Source: Acidobacteriota bacterium (GTDB lineage: Bacteria; Acidobacteriota; UBA6911). From it: 6,871 nt of DNA. Below are positions 6,133 through 6,871 of this stretch, piece after piece (position 1 is the stretch's first letter; each line of letters starts with the position of its first letter). Both the position numbers and the translations under genes were made by a program. The stretch is taken from positions 1 to 6,871 of the forward strand of contig JAIRVC010000062.1 in assembly GCA_031254095.1 (NCBI GenBank), written 5' to 3'. A model generated the notes under the pieces. It was not told the origin of the DNA. It did no database searches and worked only from the letters and a program-made list of their open reading frames with translations.

Positions 6133-6871
6133 TGAAATTATTCCCTGTCAGCGGCCGGATAAATTGCCGGTTTCTTTTATACAGGAACAGGTTATAGGCG
6201 CTGAAATTGCCGGATTATACGATCCCGCCAAAATGCGGGTAAACTGTCCGGCGTTAAGTTACCTGATCAAAGGTAATGTTAATACGTCCGCTTTGGATAA
6301 AGCGCTGTGTGAAATAGCGCGAAGACACGAAATTTTACGAACAAATTACATCGTTATAGATAAACAAATATTTCAGAATATAAATGACGTTTCCGATACC
6401 GTTCTGCAGGTTTCAGATTTGCGAAAACTGGCACAGAATGATCGTAAAAAAGAGAGCGAACGTATATTGACGGAACTTACCACGCGTCCGTTTTCATTTT
6501 TTGACAATAAATTGATGCTGTCGGCGACATTGATAATCGCAGGCGATGAAGAATATATTCTAACAATCATTACGAACCACATCGCTACAGACGGTTTGTC
6601 GATGATGATATTGCAGCGGGAACTGTTTGCGTTGTATCAGGCGTTTTCTTTTAACGTTCCGTCGCCGCTTCCGGAATTGCCGATACAATATGTTGATTTC
6701 GCAATCTGGGAACGAAAACATTATTCCGGTGAATTTCTTGAGAAAAGACTGGATTACTGGAGAAAAATTCCAAATACGATCAACACGTTTCTGCCGGTGG
6801 ATCATGTCTCCGCGTCCGCATCGTATTGCGGCGATACCGTGCCGTTGTCGATATTGCCGGAATTGGCAAAA
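6116..6871 (+). CDS. NRPS-type condensation-domain protein C2 (partial, runs off window end)
   Basis: An open frame of 252 codons from ATG 6116 to the last base, with no stop. The ATG overlaps the end of the carrier gene by 17 nt in another frame; GGCGG (6102-6106) is a weak ribosome site, so coupling to the carrier gene is likely. The translation is the N-terminal half of a condensation domain: LPVSFIQEQVIGAE (17-30, matching the usual LSxxQ start), KGNVNTSALDKAL (52-64), IARRHEILRTNY (67-78), the core TNHIATDGLS (153-162), IQYVDFAIWER (190-200), LDYWRKI (212-218) and LPVD (226-229). The catalytic His (H155), D159 and G160 are present, but the first His of HHxxxDG is Asn (N154). Adenylation or further domains could follow outside the window. 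The sequence looks more AT-rich than the xdhC-like and C1 genes. Confidence 0.9.
   Translation, partial: MTFANNEIIPCQRPDKLPVSFIQEQVIGAEIAGLYDPAKMRVNCPALSYLIKGNVNTSALDKALCEIARRHEILRTNYIVIDKQIFQNINDVSDTVLQVSDLRKLAQNDRKKESERILTELTTRPFSFFDNKLMLSATLIIAGDEEYILTIITNHIATDGLSMMILQRELFALYQAFSFNVPSPLPELPIQYVDFAIWERKHYSGEFLEKRLDYWRKIPNTINTFLPVDHVSASASYCGDTVPLSILPELAK

Overview
The window reads as a piece of a Gram-negative bacterial chromosome of intermediate GC content. A periplasmic TonB-family protein implies an outer membrane. The layout of that protein (N-terminal hydrophobic segment, a middle region built around FYSGSKLKY and RLYW, then a TonB C-terminal domain) resembles proteins I associate with Acidobacteriota; this taxonomic guess is moderate at best.

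Left part (1-2129, minus strand): an XdhC/CoxI-type molybdenum-enzyme maturation factor (1014-2129) followed 32 nt downstream by the TonB-like protein (64-981), with a GC-rich hairpin just beyond its stop (6-30). These look like ordinary housekeeping genes. A 263-nt divergent spacer (2130-2392) holds two hairpins.

Right part (2393-6871, plus strand): an accessory biosynthetic locus. In order it holds a free-standing NRPS-type condensation-domain protein (2393-3808); three small genes for double-glycine-leader peptides with the leader MRELTFEE(M/V)D..GG (3938-4132, 4335-4586, 4608-4793); a CPBP-family intramembrane protease (5051-5851); a stand-alone phosphopantetheine carrier protein (5854-6132); and a second condensation-domain protein that overlaps the carrier gene by 17 nt and runs off the window end (6116-6871, no stop seen). 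No cysteine occurs in any of the three peptides. Peptides 1 and 3 share a nearly identical 20-residue C-terminus although their codons differ at seven synonymous positions, and all three peptides end in serine.

Two copies of a ~150-160 bp non-coding element with 31-bp terminal inverted repeats and TA at both ends (a MITE) lie at 4145-4304 and 4810-4958. They are in opposite orientation and bracket peptide genes 2 and 3.

Working interpretation: a bacteriocin-like or other ribosomal peptide locus interleaved with non-ribosomal-type acyl/peptidyl transfer genes (two C-domain proteins and one carrier), with the CPBP protein as likely immunity or processing factor. Joining ribosomal precursors to NRPS-type condensation parts is the most unusual thing here. 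The link is inferred only from gene order and strand; no adenylation domain, peptide exporter or leader peptidase is visible in the window.
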